A stretch of 64,000 nt of DNA from CAYVQZ01 sp964453435 (GTDB lineage Bacteria > Abyssobacteria > SURF-5): assembly GCA_964453435.1 (NCBI GenBank), contig CAYVQZ010000022.1, forward strand, positions 1 through 64,000, in the 5' to 3' direction. Made by a program: the position numbers and the translations under genes. Position 1 is the first letter of the stretch. Every line of letters starts with the position of its first letter. Below are positions 42,969 through 51,749 of this stretch, in pieces. Under the pieces are notes generated by a model that ran no database searches, was not told the DNA's origin, and worked only from the letters and a program-made list of their open reading frames with translations.

Positions 42969-44276
42969 TTATTCAATTGCATTTGCTATTGCCATGCCCG
43001 ATTCTTCGTCCACTTTGATTATGCGAGCCAGGAAAATGGTGTTTAACCGGTCCGGGGAAGTATCGAGCACTTTGACTCGAATATAGTTTGAAGTCACTCC
43101 CGTGCAGGATGTTCCGTTTCCTGCACAGGTTTCGGCGAGAACGGCAAGCGTCTTTCCAATGAATCGACGTTTATAGTTTTGCGATGCGCGTTCACCGATT
43201 CCGAGCAATTGCCTGGCGCGTGAACTGCTGGTTGCAGATGGAACGGGGGGTTGCATCGTTGCAGCTCGGGTACCCGGCCGCGGCGAGTAACGAAAGACGT
43301 GAACCTTTGCGAATTCAAGTTCGCTTACCGCATCGCACGTGTGTTGAAATTCTTCTTCACCTTCTCCGGGGAAACCGACGATGACGTCCGTTGTCACGCC
43401 AACCCCGGGAATCCTTCGCCTGATTTCACCAACTCTCCGAAGGAAACCATCACGTGAATACTTACGCCCCATTTTTTGCAGTATTATCTCGTCGCCGCTT
43501 TGAAGCGGAACATGAAGATGGTGGCAAAGCCTTTGTGACCGGGCAATAAATTCGAGCAGCTCGTCCGAAATCTCATTGATTTCGATGGAACTCAGCCTAA
43601 TTCGCTCGATTCCGCACTCGCGCTCCGCCCGCTCGAGAAGCGCGAGCAGCGAGTCTCGACTGGATTCGCGTCCGTAGAAGCCGAGATGGATGCCCGTGAG
43701 CACGACTTCCTTGTATCCTTTGGCAGCCAGATTGTTGATTGCGGCAATGATTTTGTCTGGTTTCTCGCTCCAGAGTTTCGGGCGAACGAGCGGAACAATG
43801 CAATACGAGCAGAAGCAATCGCAGCCGTCCTGTATCTTCAAGAACGCCCTGGTATGTTCGGCGAAGTATGACTGCCCGGCCGTCATCCGCGCGCCAGCCC
43901 CATGCATGAGGCCGGCTTGGGCCAGAAAGGAGGCGAGAGCGGAGAAATCGCGGGGCTGCGCCACGATGTCGGCGCCCGGAATTGACCCGGAAGACCCGAT
44001 TGTTTCGCTCGCATGACAGCCCGTGACGACGATTGCGGCCCCGGGGTTTTCCCGTTTCGCCCTGCGGAGCGCCTTGCGAAACTTGGCGGCGGCGGCGGCG
44101 GTCACGGTGCAGGTGTTTATGACAATCAGGTCAGGGCGGCGGTCGCTGTTCTCGCCCGTCGGCGGCGTCGAAGGCAAGGCTTCCATGAGTCCCCATCCCC
44201 GAAGGGTTTCGCGAAGTATCTGGGAATCGCACTGATTGACCTTGCATCCGAATGTCAGTATGCGAAACGATGCCAC
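42969..44276 (-). CDS. mtaB: tRNA t6A37 methylthiotransferase MtaB
   Basis: 435 residues starting with GTG at 44276. The N-terminal methylthiotransferase domain has FGCKVNQCDSQILRE and VINTCTVTAAA. The radical SAM motif C-x3-C-x2-C is in DGCDCFCSYCIVPLVR near 150. A C-terminal TRAM-like domain is present. It adds a methylthio group to t6A37 of ANN-decoding tRNAs. The three N-terminal and three core cysteines for two 4Fe-4S clusters appear present. It starts 3 bp after rsmE. Confidence 0.94.
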   Translation of the reverse strand: MASFRILTFGCKVNQCDSQILRETLRGWGLMEALPSTPPTGENSDRRPDLIVINTCTVTAAAAAKFRKALRRAKRENPGAAIVVTGCHASETIGSSGSIPGADIVAQPRDFSALASFLAQAGLMHGAGARMTAGQSYFAEHTRAFLKIQDGCDCFCSYCIVPLVRPKLWSEKPDKIIAAINNLAAKGYKEVVLTGIHLGFYGRESSRDSLLALLERAERECGIERIRLSSIEINEISDELLEFIARSQRLCHHLHVPLQSGDEIILQKMGRKYSRDGFLRRVGEIRRRIPGVGVTTDVIVGFPGEGEEEFQHTCDAVSELEFAKVHVFRYSPRPGTRAATMQPPVPSATSSSRARQLLGIGERASQNYKRRFIGKTLAVLAETCAGNGTSCTGVTSNYIRVKVLDTSPDRLNTIFLARIIKVDEESGMAIANAIE

Positions 44277-44279
44277 TTG

Positions 44280-45026
44280 CTAGATTTCTCCCAATTCGTA
44301 CAGGACGAGCGCCGCGGCGACGATTGCGGCCGTCTCCGTTCGGAGAATAGTGCGACCGAGGGAAAAGGCCGGAACTCCTGCGTCCACAAGAAGTTTTGCC
44401 TCTTCAGGTGACAGACCCCCCTCGGGGCCGACTATAACAGCGACAGATGGTTTCTCGCTACAATCGCGTAACAAATGGTGAAGGCTTTCGCCTCGGCCCT
44501 TCTCGTCCGCCACAAGCAACTTGGTGTGTTGAGCGAGTTCTTTCGCCGCTCCTTCCAGTTCCGGATAAAGCATTATTTCCGGGATATCGCTGCGTCCGCA
44601 TTGTTTCGCCGCGGCCTCGGCTATTCGCCGCAACCGGTCAAGCCGGTTGTGCATTCTCTCGTAGGCATTGCCGTATGAGGAGAACCGCATGGGAACGAAC
44701 ACGATTTTGCTGACACCCAGTTCCGTCAGTTTTTGAGTGACCAAATCGGCCTTTGGCAATCGCGGGATACCCTGGACAACCATGACGTCCGCTTTCTTCG
44801 GACCGGGAGAAGGCGCACTCCGTGAAATGCGAGCGACAACCCCGTCTTCGGTCACTCGTTCCACCTCGGCCGTGTATCGGTTTTGATTTTCGTCAACGAG
44901 TCGTATGGCGCTTCCTTTCTTGAGACGCAGAACAATCCGTCCATGGCGTGCGTCGTCGCCCACTATCGTGACAAGCTTATGGGAATCGATTTGGGACTGT
45001 CTGATGAAAAACTGTGGGATAGTCAT
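44280..45026 (-). CDS. rsmE: 16S rRNA m3U1498 methyltransferase RsmE
   Basis: 248 residues. It has a PUA-like N-terminal domain (HKLVTIVGDDARHGRIVLRLKKGS) and a SPOUT knot ending with VIVGPEGGLSPEEAKLL and FSLGRTILRTETAAIVAA. It methylates U1498 of 16S rRNA. The dnaJ-rsmE-mtaB arrangement is widespread. It follows dnaJ by 30 bp. Confidence 0.95.
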   Translation of the reverse strand: MTIPQFFIRQSQIDSHKLVTIVGDDARHGRIVLRLKKGSAIRLVDENQNRYTAEVERVTEDGVVARISRSAPSPGPKKADVMVVQGIPRLPKADLVTQKLTELGVSKIVFVPMRFSSYGNAYERMHNRLDRLRRIAEAAAKQCGRSDIPEIMLYPELEGAAKELAQHTKLLVADEKGRGESLHHLLRDCSEKPSVAVIVGPEGGLSPEEAKLLVDAGVPAFSLGRTILRTETAAIVAAALVLYELGEI

Positions 45027-45056
45027 CAGGGAGCACTCGCACGGTTGGAGATTCCG

Positions 45057-46163
45057 TTATGCGCCAAAAACTTCCTTAAATTTGTCCAGGAACTTCTTGG
45101 TGAGCGGGTGCGCTTCGTTGCCGCTGATTCTGGCAAATTCTTCGAGCAACTCTTTTTGACGGTCGTTCAACCTGGCCGGCGTTTCAATGATGACACGGAC
45201 CAGCAGGTCTCCCCTCCCGTGGCCACGTATATGAGGCATGCCCTTGTGTTTGATCCGGAAAACTTTGTGGGTCTGCGTGCCCGGCGGAATTTTCAGCGTC
45301 ACTTTCCCATCGAGAGTCGGCACCTCAAGCTGCGTGCCGAGCGCCGCTTGAGGAAACGAGATGGGCACGTTGCATGTGAGGTCGCTGTCCTCGCGATGAA
45401 AGAAGTCGTGCGGCAGGACTTTGACAAGAATATAGAGGTCCCCGGGCGTGCCGCCGCTGATTCCTGCCTCGCCCTCTCCGCGATACCGGATACGGGAGCT
45501 CGAATCGACGCCGGGCGGGATGCTTACCCGCAGTTTTCTCTGATTGCGAACCCGGCCCTCGCCCTTGCAGGCCTTGCACGGATTCTCAATGACGGTTCCC
45601 AGGCCGACGCAGCGATGACAGGTGCGTGTGATGCTGAAGAAGCCTTGCGTTTGCCTCAGTCTCCCGGCGCCTCGACAGACGGGGCAGGTCGCTCGCGAGG
45701 TTCCCGCCGATGAGCCGGCGCCGTGACATTCCTCACAGGTTTCCATTCGGGCGACGTTGATTTCTCTGTCCACACCTTCGTATGCTTCCTCGAGGGTGAC
45801 CTCGAATTCATATGCTATGTCGTCCCCCCGTTGCGCCTGCGTGCGTCGCCTGGTGGTTGTGCCGCCGAAGAAGTCTTCGAAAATGTCCCCGAAAATGTCG
45901 CCAAAAGAGCCGAATCCGGAGAAATCACGGAAACCGCCACCGACACCGGCGTGACCGAACTGGTCGTAGGTGGCGCGCTTCTCGGGGTCTATCAGAACGG
46001 CATACGCCTCGGAGATTTCTTTGAACCTTTCTTCTGACTCCTTGTTTCCGCGCGTGCGGTCGGGATGGTGCTCCATCGCGAGCTTGCGATAGGCTTTCCT
46101 TACCTCATTTTCTGAGGCGTCGCGAGATACCCCGAGGATGTCATAATAATCGCGTTTACCCAT
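45057..46163 (-). CDS. dnaJ: Chaperone protein DnaJ
   Basis: 368 residues, full-length class A. The J domain has the HPD motif in MEHHPDRTRG near 33. A Gly/Phe-rich linker (FRDFSGFGSFGDIFGDIF) is followed by four C-x2-C-x-G-x-G zinc repeats: CEECHGAG, CPVCRGAG, CHRCVGLG and CKACKGEG, and then the substrate domain. It delivers clients to DnaK and stimulates its ATPase. It is 73 bp after dnaK. Confidence 0.98.
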   Translation of the reverse strand: MGKRDYYDILGVSRDASENEVRKAYRKLAMEHHPDRTRGNKESEERFKEISEAYAVLIDPEKRATYDQFGHAGVGGGFRDFSGFGSFGDIFGDIFEDFFGGTTTRRRTQAQRGDDIAYEFEVTLEEAYEGVDREINVARMETCEECHGAGSSAGTSRATCPVCRGAGRLRQTQGFFSITRTCHRCVGLGTVIENPCKACKGEGRVRNQRKLRVSIPPGVDSSSRIRYRGEGEAGISGGTPGDLYILVKVLPHDFFHREDSDLTCNVPISFPQAALGTQLEVPTLDGKVTLKIPPGTQTHKVFRIKHKGMPHIRGHGRGDLLVRVIIETPARLNDRQKELLEEFARISGNEAHPLTKKFLDKFKEVFGA

Positions 46164-46236
46164 GCTGACTTAAAATCGACTTTCCCCCTGTTGTCCTGAC
46201 CGTTTAGGCTGGCGCCGGAAAAAAACGTGTCCCGAG

Positions 46237-48156
46237 TCAGTTCTTCGGCTCTTCTTCGTCAACGACCTCGTAATCGGCATCGGCGACATTTGCCTCGCCT
46301 TCCTGCGCAGTCTCTCCTTCGGTCTGCGTTTGAGCCCCGCCTTCCGCTCCAGGCTGTTGCGCCTGCTCGTAAAGACGTTGGGCAAACTCATGGGAGACGG
46401 ATGTGAGTTCCTCCATCGCTCGTTCGATTGCTCCGATATCTTCTCCGCTCATTGCCTGGCGCACCTTGTCGATTGTGGCGTTTGTTCGGTTCCGCTCGTC
46501 TTCGCTCACCTTGTCGCCCAGGTCCTTCAGCGTTTTCTCCGTGCTGTAGACAAGGGAATCCGCCTGATTCCGGGTCTCGGCCAGTTTGCGGCGGCGTTTA
46601 TCTTCCTCGGCGTGTGATTCGGCCTCCGTGACCATTTTCTCGATTTCTTGTTCGGAAAGCCCGCTCGACGCCTCGATCCGGATTTTCTGTTCCTTGCCCG
46701 TTCCGAGGTCTTTGGCCGACACGTGCACGATTCCGTTCGCGTCGATGTCGAACGTCACCTCGATCTGGGGAATTCCGCGGGGGGCGGGGGGGATTCCCAG
46801 CAGATCGAACCGCCCAAGCGTGCGGTTATCGGACGCCATCTCCCGCTCGCCCTGCAAAACATGGATACTGACCGCCGTCTGACCATCCGCCGCCGTGGAG
46901 AATATCTGGCTTTTCCGCGTGGGGATGGTAGTGTTCTTGGGTATCAACTTCGTGCAAATGCCGCCGAGTGTTTCTATGCCGAGGGAAAGCGGAGTTACAT
47001 CGAGCAGGAGCACGTCCTTCACATCGCCCGAAAGCACGCCCGCCTGTATGGCCGCGCCGATCGCGACGACTTCATCGGGATTCACGCCCTTATGAGGCTC
47101 CTTGCCGAACAGGTTCCTCACAAGGGATTGAACCGCAGGCATGCGGGTTTGGCCGCCGACCAGAATGACTTCGTCGATATCGTCCGGAGAAATCCTTGCG
47201 TCCCGCAGCGCCGTGAGACATGGCTGCCTGGTGCGCTCGATCAGGTCGTCCACGAGTTGTTCCAGCTTGGCGCGGCTCAGCGTCATGTTCAAGTGTTTGG
47301 GACCGGAAGCGTCGGCGGTGATAAAAGGAAGGTTGATATCCGTTGTCTGCGAGGTCGAAAGTTCACATTTCGCTTTTTCGGCGGCCTCTTTCAATCGTTG
47401 CAGGGCCATACGGTCAGCGCGGAGGTCGATCCCCTGTTCTCTCTTGAATTCGTCTGCGAGCCAGTCGATGATCCTCTGGTCGAAGTCATCTCCCCCGAGA
47501 TGCGTGTCGCCGTTTGTGGCTTTGACCTCGAAGACGCCCTCGCCGAGTTCGAGGATGGAGATGTCAAATGTTCCTCCGCCCAGGTCGTAGACGGCTATTT
47601 TCTCGTCCTTTTTCTTGTCGAGACCGTAGGCGAGGGAGGCGGCGGTCGGTTCGTTTATTATCCGGAGAACCTCCAGTCCGGCAATCCGGCCCGCGTCTTT
47701 CGTCGCTTGTCGTTGGGCATCGTTAAAGTATGCGGGAACCGTGATGACGGCCTGGCTCACTTTCTCCCCGCTATAGTCTTCAACCGTTTCTCTCATTTTC
47801 TGGAGGATCATCGCCGATATCTCTGGAGGATTCATCGTCTTTCCGCCAACATCGACGACGACGTTGTCGCCGTCTCCCGATTTCACCTCATAGGGCACGA
47901 GTTTTTCTTCGGTGAGAACCTCGTTGTGTCTCCGACCCATGAATCGCTTGATGGAGAAAACGGTGTTTTCGGGATTCGTGATCGCCTGCCGTTTGGCCAC
48001 CGTGCCGACAAGCCGCTCGCCCCCCTTCGTAAAAGCCACTACGGAGGGGGTGGTTCGCCCGCCCTCCGCGTTTGGCACGACAGTCGGTTCGCTCCCCTCC
48101 ATGATTGCGACACACGAGTTTGTGGTTCCCAGATCGACACCTATTACCTTACCCAT
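46237..48156 (-). CDS. dnaK: Chaperone protein DnaK (Hsp70)
   Basis: 639 residues from the ATG at 48156 (GGAGG eleven bases upstream). It opens MGKVIGVDLGTTNSCVA and has AVITVPAYFNDAQRQATKDA, VYDLGGGTFDISIL and ILVGGQTRMPAVQ. The substrate-binding domain starts near 390 (LLLDVTPLSLGIETLGG). The C-terminal tail is acidic (VVDEEEPKN). It is the main Hsp70, placed in hrcA-grpE-dnaK-dnaJ order. Confidence 0.98.
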   Translation of the reverse strand: MGKVIGVDLGTTNSCVAIMEGSEPTVVPNAEGGRTTPSVVAFTKGGERLVGTVAKRQAITNPENTVFSIKRFMGRRHNEVLTEEKLVPYEVKSGDGDNVVVDVGGKTMNPPEISAMILQKMRETVEDYSGEKVSQAVITVPAYFNDAQRQATKDAGRIAGLEVLRIINEPTAASLAYGLDKKKDEKIAVYDLGGGTFDISILELGEGVFEVKATNGDTHLGGDDFDQRIIDWLADEFKREQGIDLRADRMALQRLKEAAEKAKCELSTSQTTDINLPFITADASGPKHLNMTLSRAKLEQLVDDLIERTRQPCLTALRDARISPDDIDEVILVGGQTRMPAVQSLVRNLFGKEPHKGVNPDEVVAIGAAIQAGVLSGDVKDVLLLDVTPLSLGIETLGGICTKLIPKNTTIPTRKSQIFSTAADGQTAVSIHVLQGEREMASDNRTLGRFDLLGIPPAPRGIPQIEVTFDIDANGIVHVSAKDLGTGKEQKIRIEASSGLSEQEIEKMVTEAESHAEEDKRRRKLAETRNQADSLVYSTEKTLKDLGDKVSEDERNRTNATIDKVRQAMSGEDIGAIERAMEELTSVSHEFAQRLYEQAQQPGAEGGAQTQTEGETAQEGEANVADADYEVVDEEEPKN

Positions 48157-48265
48157 TCGCCACAATGCCTCCGCTTTCCGTTCCCGTTTGTCCGAGATGT
48201 TCGCCCGCCGCTGGTTTCATTATCAGTAAACGTTTCCCTGTCCCTCTCCGCAGCAGACGCAAGGC

Positions 48266-48946
48266 TTATTCGTCCCCTCCGGATGAGCCTTCGTCCTCAT
48301 GCACGTGCTCGTGAGTGCCGACGGTCACCTGGGCCGGCCTCAGCACTTTGTCATGCAGATAATATCCTTTCCGGATTTCATCCACGACCGACCCCTCGGG
48401 CTTGTTCGGAGCATACACCCGCAACAGCGCGTCGTGCTTATTGGGATCGAATGGATGGCCCACGCTCTCGATGGGCCGAACGCCGAGCTTCTCGAGGACA
48501 TCGCGAAACTGGCCGAGGATCATGTCCACTCCCTCGCGGAGCTGGGAGTTCGAATCACCATGCGTGCGTGCCGACTCCACCGCTCGTTCCAGATTGTCAA
48601 CAACGGGAAGAAGTTCCTCGACAGCCCTCTCGGCTCCGTATTTCAGAAGGTTGGCCTGGTCTTTCTGAACCCGCTTCCGGTAATTGTCAAAGTCGGCCTG
48701 GGTCCGAAGCAGGCGGTCGTAATACTCGTCCCTTTCCCGGGCCAGCCTAGCTGCTTCCTCGGGCGTTATGGAAAACGCTTCGCCGGAATTGGGTTCAACC
48801 GCTTCAGGGATTGGCCCGGTTTCCTCCGGCTCGCCTTCAAACGCAGCATCCGCCTGCTCATTTCGGTCAGAGACTTCTCCCTCGGTTGCTTCCGCAGGGG
48901 CTCTCGTTTGGTCTTTCTTGTATTTCTGGTCTTTCTTCCTGGACAT
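48266..48946 (-). CDS. grpE: Nucleotide exchange factor GrpE
   Basis: 226 residues. An acidic/basic, probably disordered N-terminus (1-60) is followed by a coiled coil (LARERDEYYDRLLRTQADFDNYRKR) and the conserved VEELLPVVDNLERAVE and HPFDPNKHDALLRV. The C-terminal beta domain ends with VTVGTHEH. It exchanges nucleotide on DnaK. The ATG directly follows the hrcA stop codon (TAAATG), so translation is coupled. Confidence 0.96.
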   Translation of the reverse strand: MSRKKDQKYKKDQTRAPAEATEGEVSDRNEQADAAFEGEPEETGPIPEAVEPNSGEAFSITPEEAARLARERDEYYDRLLRTQADFDNYRKRVQKDQANLLKYGAERAVEELLPVVDNLERAVESARTHGDSNSQLREGVDMILGQFRDVLEKLGVRPIESVGHPFDPNKHDALLRVYAPNKPEGSVVDEIRKGYYLHDKVLRPAQVTVGTHEHVHEDEGSSGGDE

Positions 48947-50026
48947 TTATTCGCCTCCGCTCAGTTCTGTCAAAACACAGCCGAGCTTGGCGGCTACGAA
49001 CGCCACGAGAGAGGATGTTCGTGAATATTGCATCCTCGTCGGTCCGATCACCCCAATCGCTCCCATCGTTTTTCCGGCAATTTGGTAAGGTGAGACCACG
49101 ATACTGCAGTTTCGCACATCATCTAATTGATTCTCCGACCCGATCCGGATGCACACGCCGGTCGGCCCGTCGGTGACAATACAACTCTCAAGCAATTCGT
49201 TCACTTGCCCCTTCTCGTCAAGCACCCTCAGGACCGGCCGCAGTTGGTCAAGACTCTGAAACTCGGGATGGTCAAATATTTTCTCCATTCCGTTGAGAAA
49301 CACCGCCCGCTTCGGTTCCTCAAAAAGTACTCCTCGAAACACTTGATGGGCGAGAGCCGCCAATCGTTCGTCGAGGGGGTCTGTTGAATCGCCGAAGGGC
49401 TCAACGGAATCAAGCAGCGAGCTTATCGCCGTGACGGAGAGCGCAAACAGATTGTCATTTAGAAACGTTGTCAACTGTTCCAAAATTGACTCCGGCGTGC
49501 CCGCCGGCAAAATCGAAACGCTTGTTCGCACATCTCCCACATTGGTCACAAGAACCGCCAACACCTTGTTGTTCGACAGAGGAACGACTTCAAGGCGCCG
49601 AATGGTTTCCGTGTCCATTTTCGGCTCCTGAACGACGGCCGTGTAAGAGGTCAGAAAGGAGAGCACTTTTGACGAGAGAGCCATCAGGTCCTCTATTTGC
49701 TTGATCTCCGCACGATATTGCTCTTCCACACGCACTTGGTCCTGGCGATCCACCGCGCGCACTTCCATAAGGGTGTCAACATAAAACCTGTAGCCTAAAT
49801 CGGTTGGTACACGGCCCGCCGAGGTGTGAGGCTGTCGCACGTACCCCATTTCTTCGAGGTCGGCCATCGCGTTTCGGACGGTGGCGGGGCTGAGCGTCGA
49901 GCCCATCTTCTTCGCGACGGTGCGCGACCCAACTGCCTCTGCAGTTGTAATATAAGTGTTTATAATGGCTTGCAAAATTCTCCGCTGTCTTTCCGCCAAG
50001 GATGAACTTTTTTCCATCGTATCCAT
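48947..50026 (-). CDS. hrcA: Heat-inducible transcription repressor HrcA
   Basis: 359 residues. The winged helix spans about 1-75 (RILQAIINTYITTAEAVGSRTVAKK, PATVRNAMADLEEMGYV) and includes TSAGRVPTDLGYRFYVD. A GAF-like domain follows and the C-terminus has TRMQYSRTSSLVAFVAAKLG. It represses its own operon by binding CIRCE, whose operator lies 10-36 bp upstream. Two in-frame ATGs are possible (50026 and 50017); the second has a GGATGG nearer to the usual distance. Confidence 0.96.
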   Translation of the reverse strand: MDTMEKSSSLAERQRRILQAIINTYITTAEAVGSRTVAKKMGSTLSPATVRNAMADLEEMGYVRQPHTSAGRVPTDLGYRFYVDTLMEVRAVDRQDQVRVEEQYRAEIKQIEDLMALSSKVLSFLTSYTAVVQEPKMDTETIRRLEVVPLSNNKVLAVLVTNVGDVRTSVSILPAGTPESILEQLTTFLNDNLFALSVTAISSLLDSVEPFGDSTDPLDERLAALAHQVFRGVLFEEPKRAVFLNGMEKIFDHPEFQSLDQLRPVLRVLDEKGQVNELLESCIVTDGPTGVCIRIGSENQLDDVRNCSIVVSPYQIAGKTMGAIGVIGPTRMQYSRTSSLVAFVAAKLGCVLTELSGGE

Positions 50027-50035
50027 CCGCCGTTA

Positions 50036-50062
50036 TTGGCACTCGCCAACCCAGAGTGCTAA
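50036..50062 (-). promoter_or_regulatory. CIRCE operator for HrcA
   Basis: On the minus strand TTAGCACTC (perfect), nine bases, then GAGTGCCAA (one change from consensus GAGTGCTAA). The spacing of 9-9-9 is exact. It lies between the predicted -10 box and the hrcA start codon, so it would be in the transcribed leader. It explains HrcA control of the whole chaperone block. Confidence 0.95.
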
Positions 50063-50072
50063 GCTTCACAAA

Positions 50073-50102
50073 AGTTTATCAGAATCCCAAATATTTTGTC
50101 AA
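50073..50102 (-). promoter_or_regulatory. Sigma70-like promoter of the hrcA-grpE-dnaK-dnaJ block
   Basis: A perfect TTGACA (50097-50102), 18 bp and TAAACT (50073-50078) on the minus strand. The CIRCE operator begins 11 bp downstream of the -10 box, as expected for a repressed heat-shock promoter. Confidence 0.7.
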
Positions 50103-50370
50103 GAGACCCAAATGGCGCACAAACCGCCTGAAACCAAGTTTTTCCGATATCATGTGCGCCGCCAGGATCGTGCCCAACCTCACGGGTACTCTCTTGCTGA
50201 GCTTTCGCGTCAGCGACGCGAGGAAGGATTACCTGAGGAGACACGGACGCGAGCAGAAATGAGACCGGAGGAAGGATGCTCGAAATCCTTGACCACCGGG
50301 TATGTTTCGCGGTAGTATGGAGTAAAGAAACCGTATTCCCTCACAGGACGAGTCCCCGGGAATTCCTCTC

Positions 50371-51717
50371 ATGAAGTTTCGCGCGGCATCCAGACTCAGA
50401 GCGGCGGCTTTCCTATGCCTCATTCTGCTCTTCGTATCCTGCTCTTCGAGCAGCCCTCAGAAGAACGACAATGTCGCACTCATTATTATCGACACGGTCA
50501 GGGCCGACCGGCTTGGCTGCTACGGATTCCTTCTCCCGACGAGCCCAAACATCGACAAGCTGGCCGCACGCGGCACGCTGTTTGAGAAGGCGGTGACTTG
50601 CTCGCCCGTTACCCTCCCGTCGGTCAGCGCGATGCTTACATCCACGTATCCGATATACAATAACGTTCGATACAACGGCTTGTTTTTCTTGAGCGATTCG
50701 AGCATTACCCTCGCAGAGATTCTGAAGGAACACGGCTACACGACCGCGGCGTTCGTGGGCGGTTTCCCGCTTGAGTCCCGGTTCAAGGTGAATCAGGGGT
50801 TCGACGTGTTCGACGACGACTTCTCAAACTCGGTCAAAGCGGCGAAGCGGAAATGGATTGGTCACGAAGCCGATGGATTCGAGCGGACCGCCGCCGAAGT
50901 GAACGAGCGTGTATTCGCCTGGCTCGAGGAGGCGAAGGACGAACGCTTCTTTCTTATGGTTCATTATTTCGACCCGCACTGGCCCTATGAGCCGCCCAGC
51001 CCGTACGATGAACGATTTGACAGCCCGTACAACGGAGAGGTGGCGTACACCGACGAGCAGGTCGGCAAGCTGCTGGACAAACTCCGCCAACTCGGGCTTG
51101 ACAAGAAAACGCTGGTTGTGTTGACCGGTGACCACGGCGAGGGACTGGGGGCCCATAAGGAACTCACGCACGGCCAATTCATCTTTGATACCACCGTTCT
51201 CATCCCGTTGATACTGTATCATCATGACCGCATACCCGAGGGCCTCCGCGTGAAAACGATGGCCAGGAGCATAGATATTATGCCGACTATACTCGATTTC
51301 CTGGGTATTTCCGCCGGGTCCCGGTCCCACGGCGTCAGCCTTCTGCCGGCGCTCGACGGAAACGCCGAAGAAAAACCGGTGCTCCTGGAAACGATGCTTC
51401 CCTATTACGAAAGCGATGACCTGCAGGATATACCCGTGAAAATCGCGGGGCTGCGAACCGGCAAATGGAAGCTGGTTTACGCCACGATGGAAAAGGATGG
51501 GAAACCCGGCTGGGTGGGTGAACTCTACAACATCGAGAAGGACCCTCTCGAGGTCTTCAACGTAATTGAGGAAGAATACGAAACCTTCAGCCGCCTGATG
51601 AACGAGATGCACGCGCTAAAGAAAACATACGCTGAAAGCGCGATACGCGGCAATCAATTCGGCGAAATGGACGAGGAGACACGGGAAAAACTGAAGAGCC
51701 TCGGCTATTTCAAATAA
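50371..51717 (+). CDS. Sulfatase-fold lipoprotein lacking the formylglycine cysteine motif
   Basis: 448 residues. A signal peptide with lipobox LFVSC puts the lipidated cysteine at about 24, so it is probably anchored in a membrane. The alkaline-phosphatase-superfamily metal sites are ALIIIDTVRADRLGCYG near 36 and LTGDHGEGLGAHKE near 251. Where true sulfatases have C-x-P-x-R, this one has TCSPVTLPSVS (76-86), with threonine in the likely nucleophile position. It may therefore be a phosphodiesterase or transferase rather than a formylglycine sulfatase. The C-terminus ends LKSLGYFK, as in the next gene (LRSLGYIK). Confidence 0.82.
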   Translation: MKFRAASRLRAAAFLCLILLFVSCSSSSPQKNDNVALIIIDTVRADRLGCYGFLLPTSPNIDKLAARGTLFEKAVTCSPVTLPSVSAMLTSTYPIYNNVRYNGLFFLSDSSITLAEILKEHGYTTAAFVGGFPLESRFKVNQGFDVFDDDFSNSVKAAKRKWIGHEADGFERTAAEVNERVFAWLEEAKDERFFLMVHYFDPHWPYEPPSPYDERFDSPYNGEVAYTDEQVGKLLDKLRQLGLDKKTLVVLTGDHGEGLGAHKELTHGQFIFDTTVLIPLILYHHDRIPEGLRVKTMARSIDIMPTILDFLGISAGSRSHGVSLLPALDGNAEEKPVLLETMLPYYESDDLQDIPVKIAGLRTGKWKLVYATMEKDGKPGWVGELYNIEKDPLEVFNVIEEEYETFSRLMNEMHALKKTYAESAIRGNQFGEMDEETREKLKSLGYFK

Positions 51718-51749
51718 CACGCCGCTTGAATTTCGGGGGAGCTGGCTGG

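Larger units (their letters stand above)
50027..50370. other. Control region between hrcA and the plus-strand sulfatase gene
   Basis: These 344 bases contain the CIRCE operator and hrcA promoter at the left. The right part (about 50105-50370) shows no gene or clear promoter for the plus-strand lipoprotein gene. Confidence 0.6.

Noticed and set aside
46648..48750. A 700-residue open frame on the plus strand
   Set aside because: It is antisense to dnaK and grpE. It has no motifs, and its composition is what a GC-rich coding strand gives in the opposite frame.
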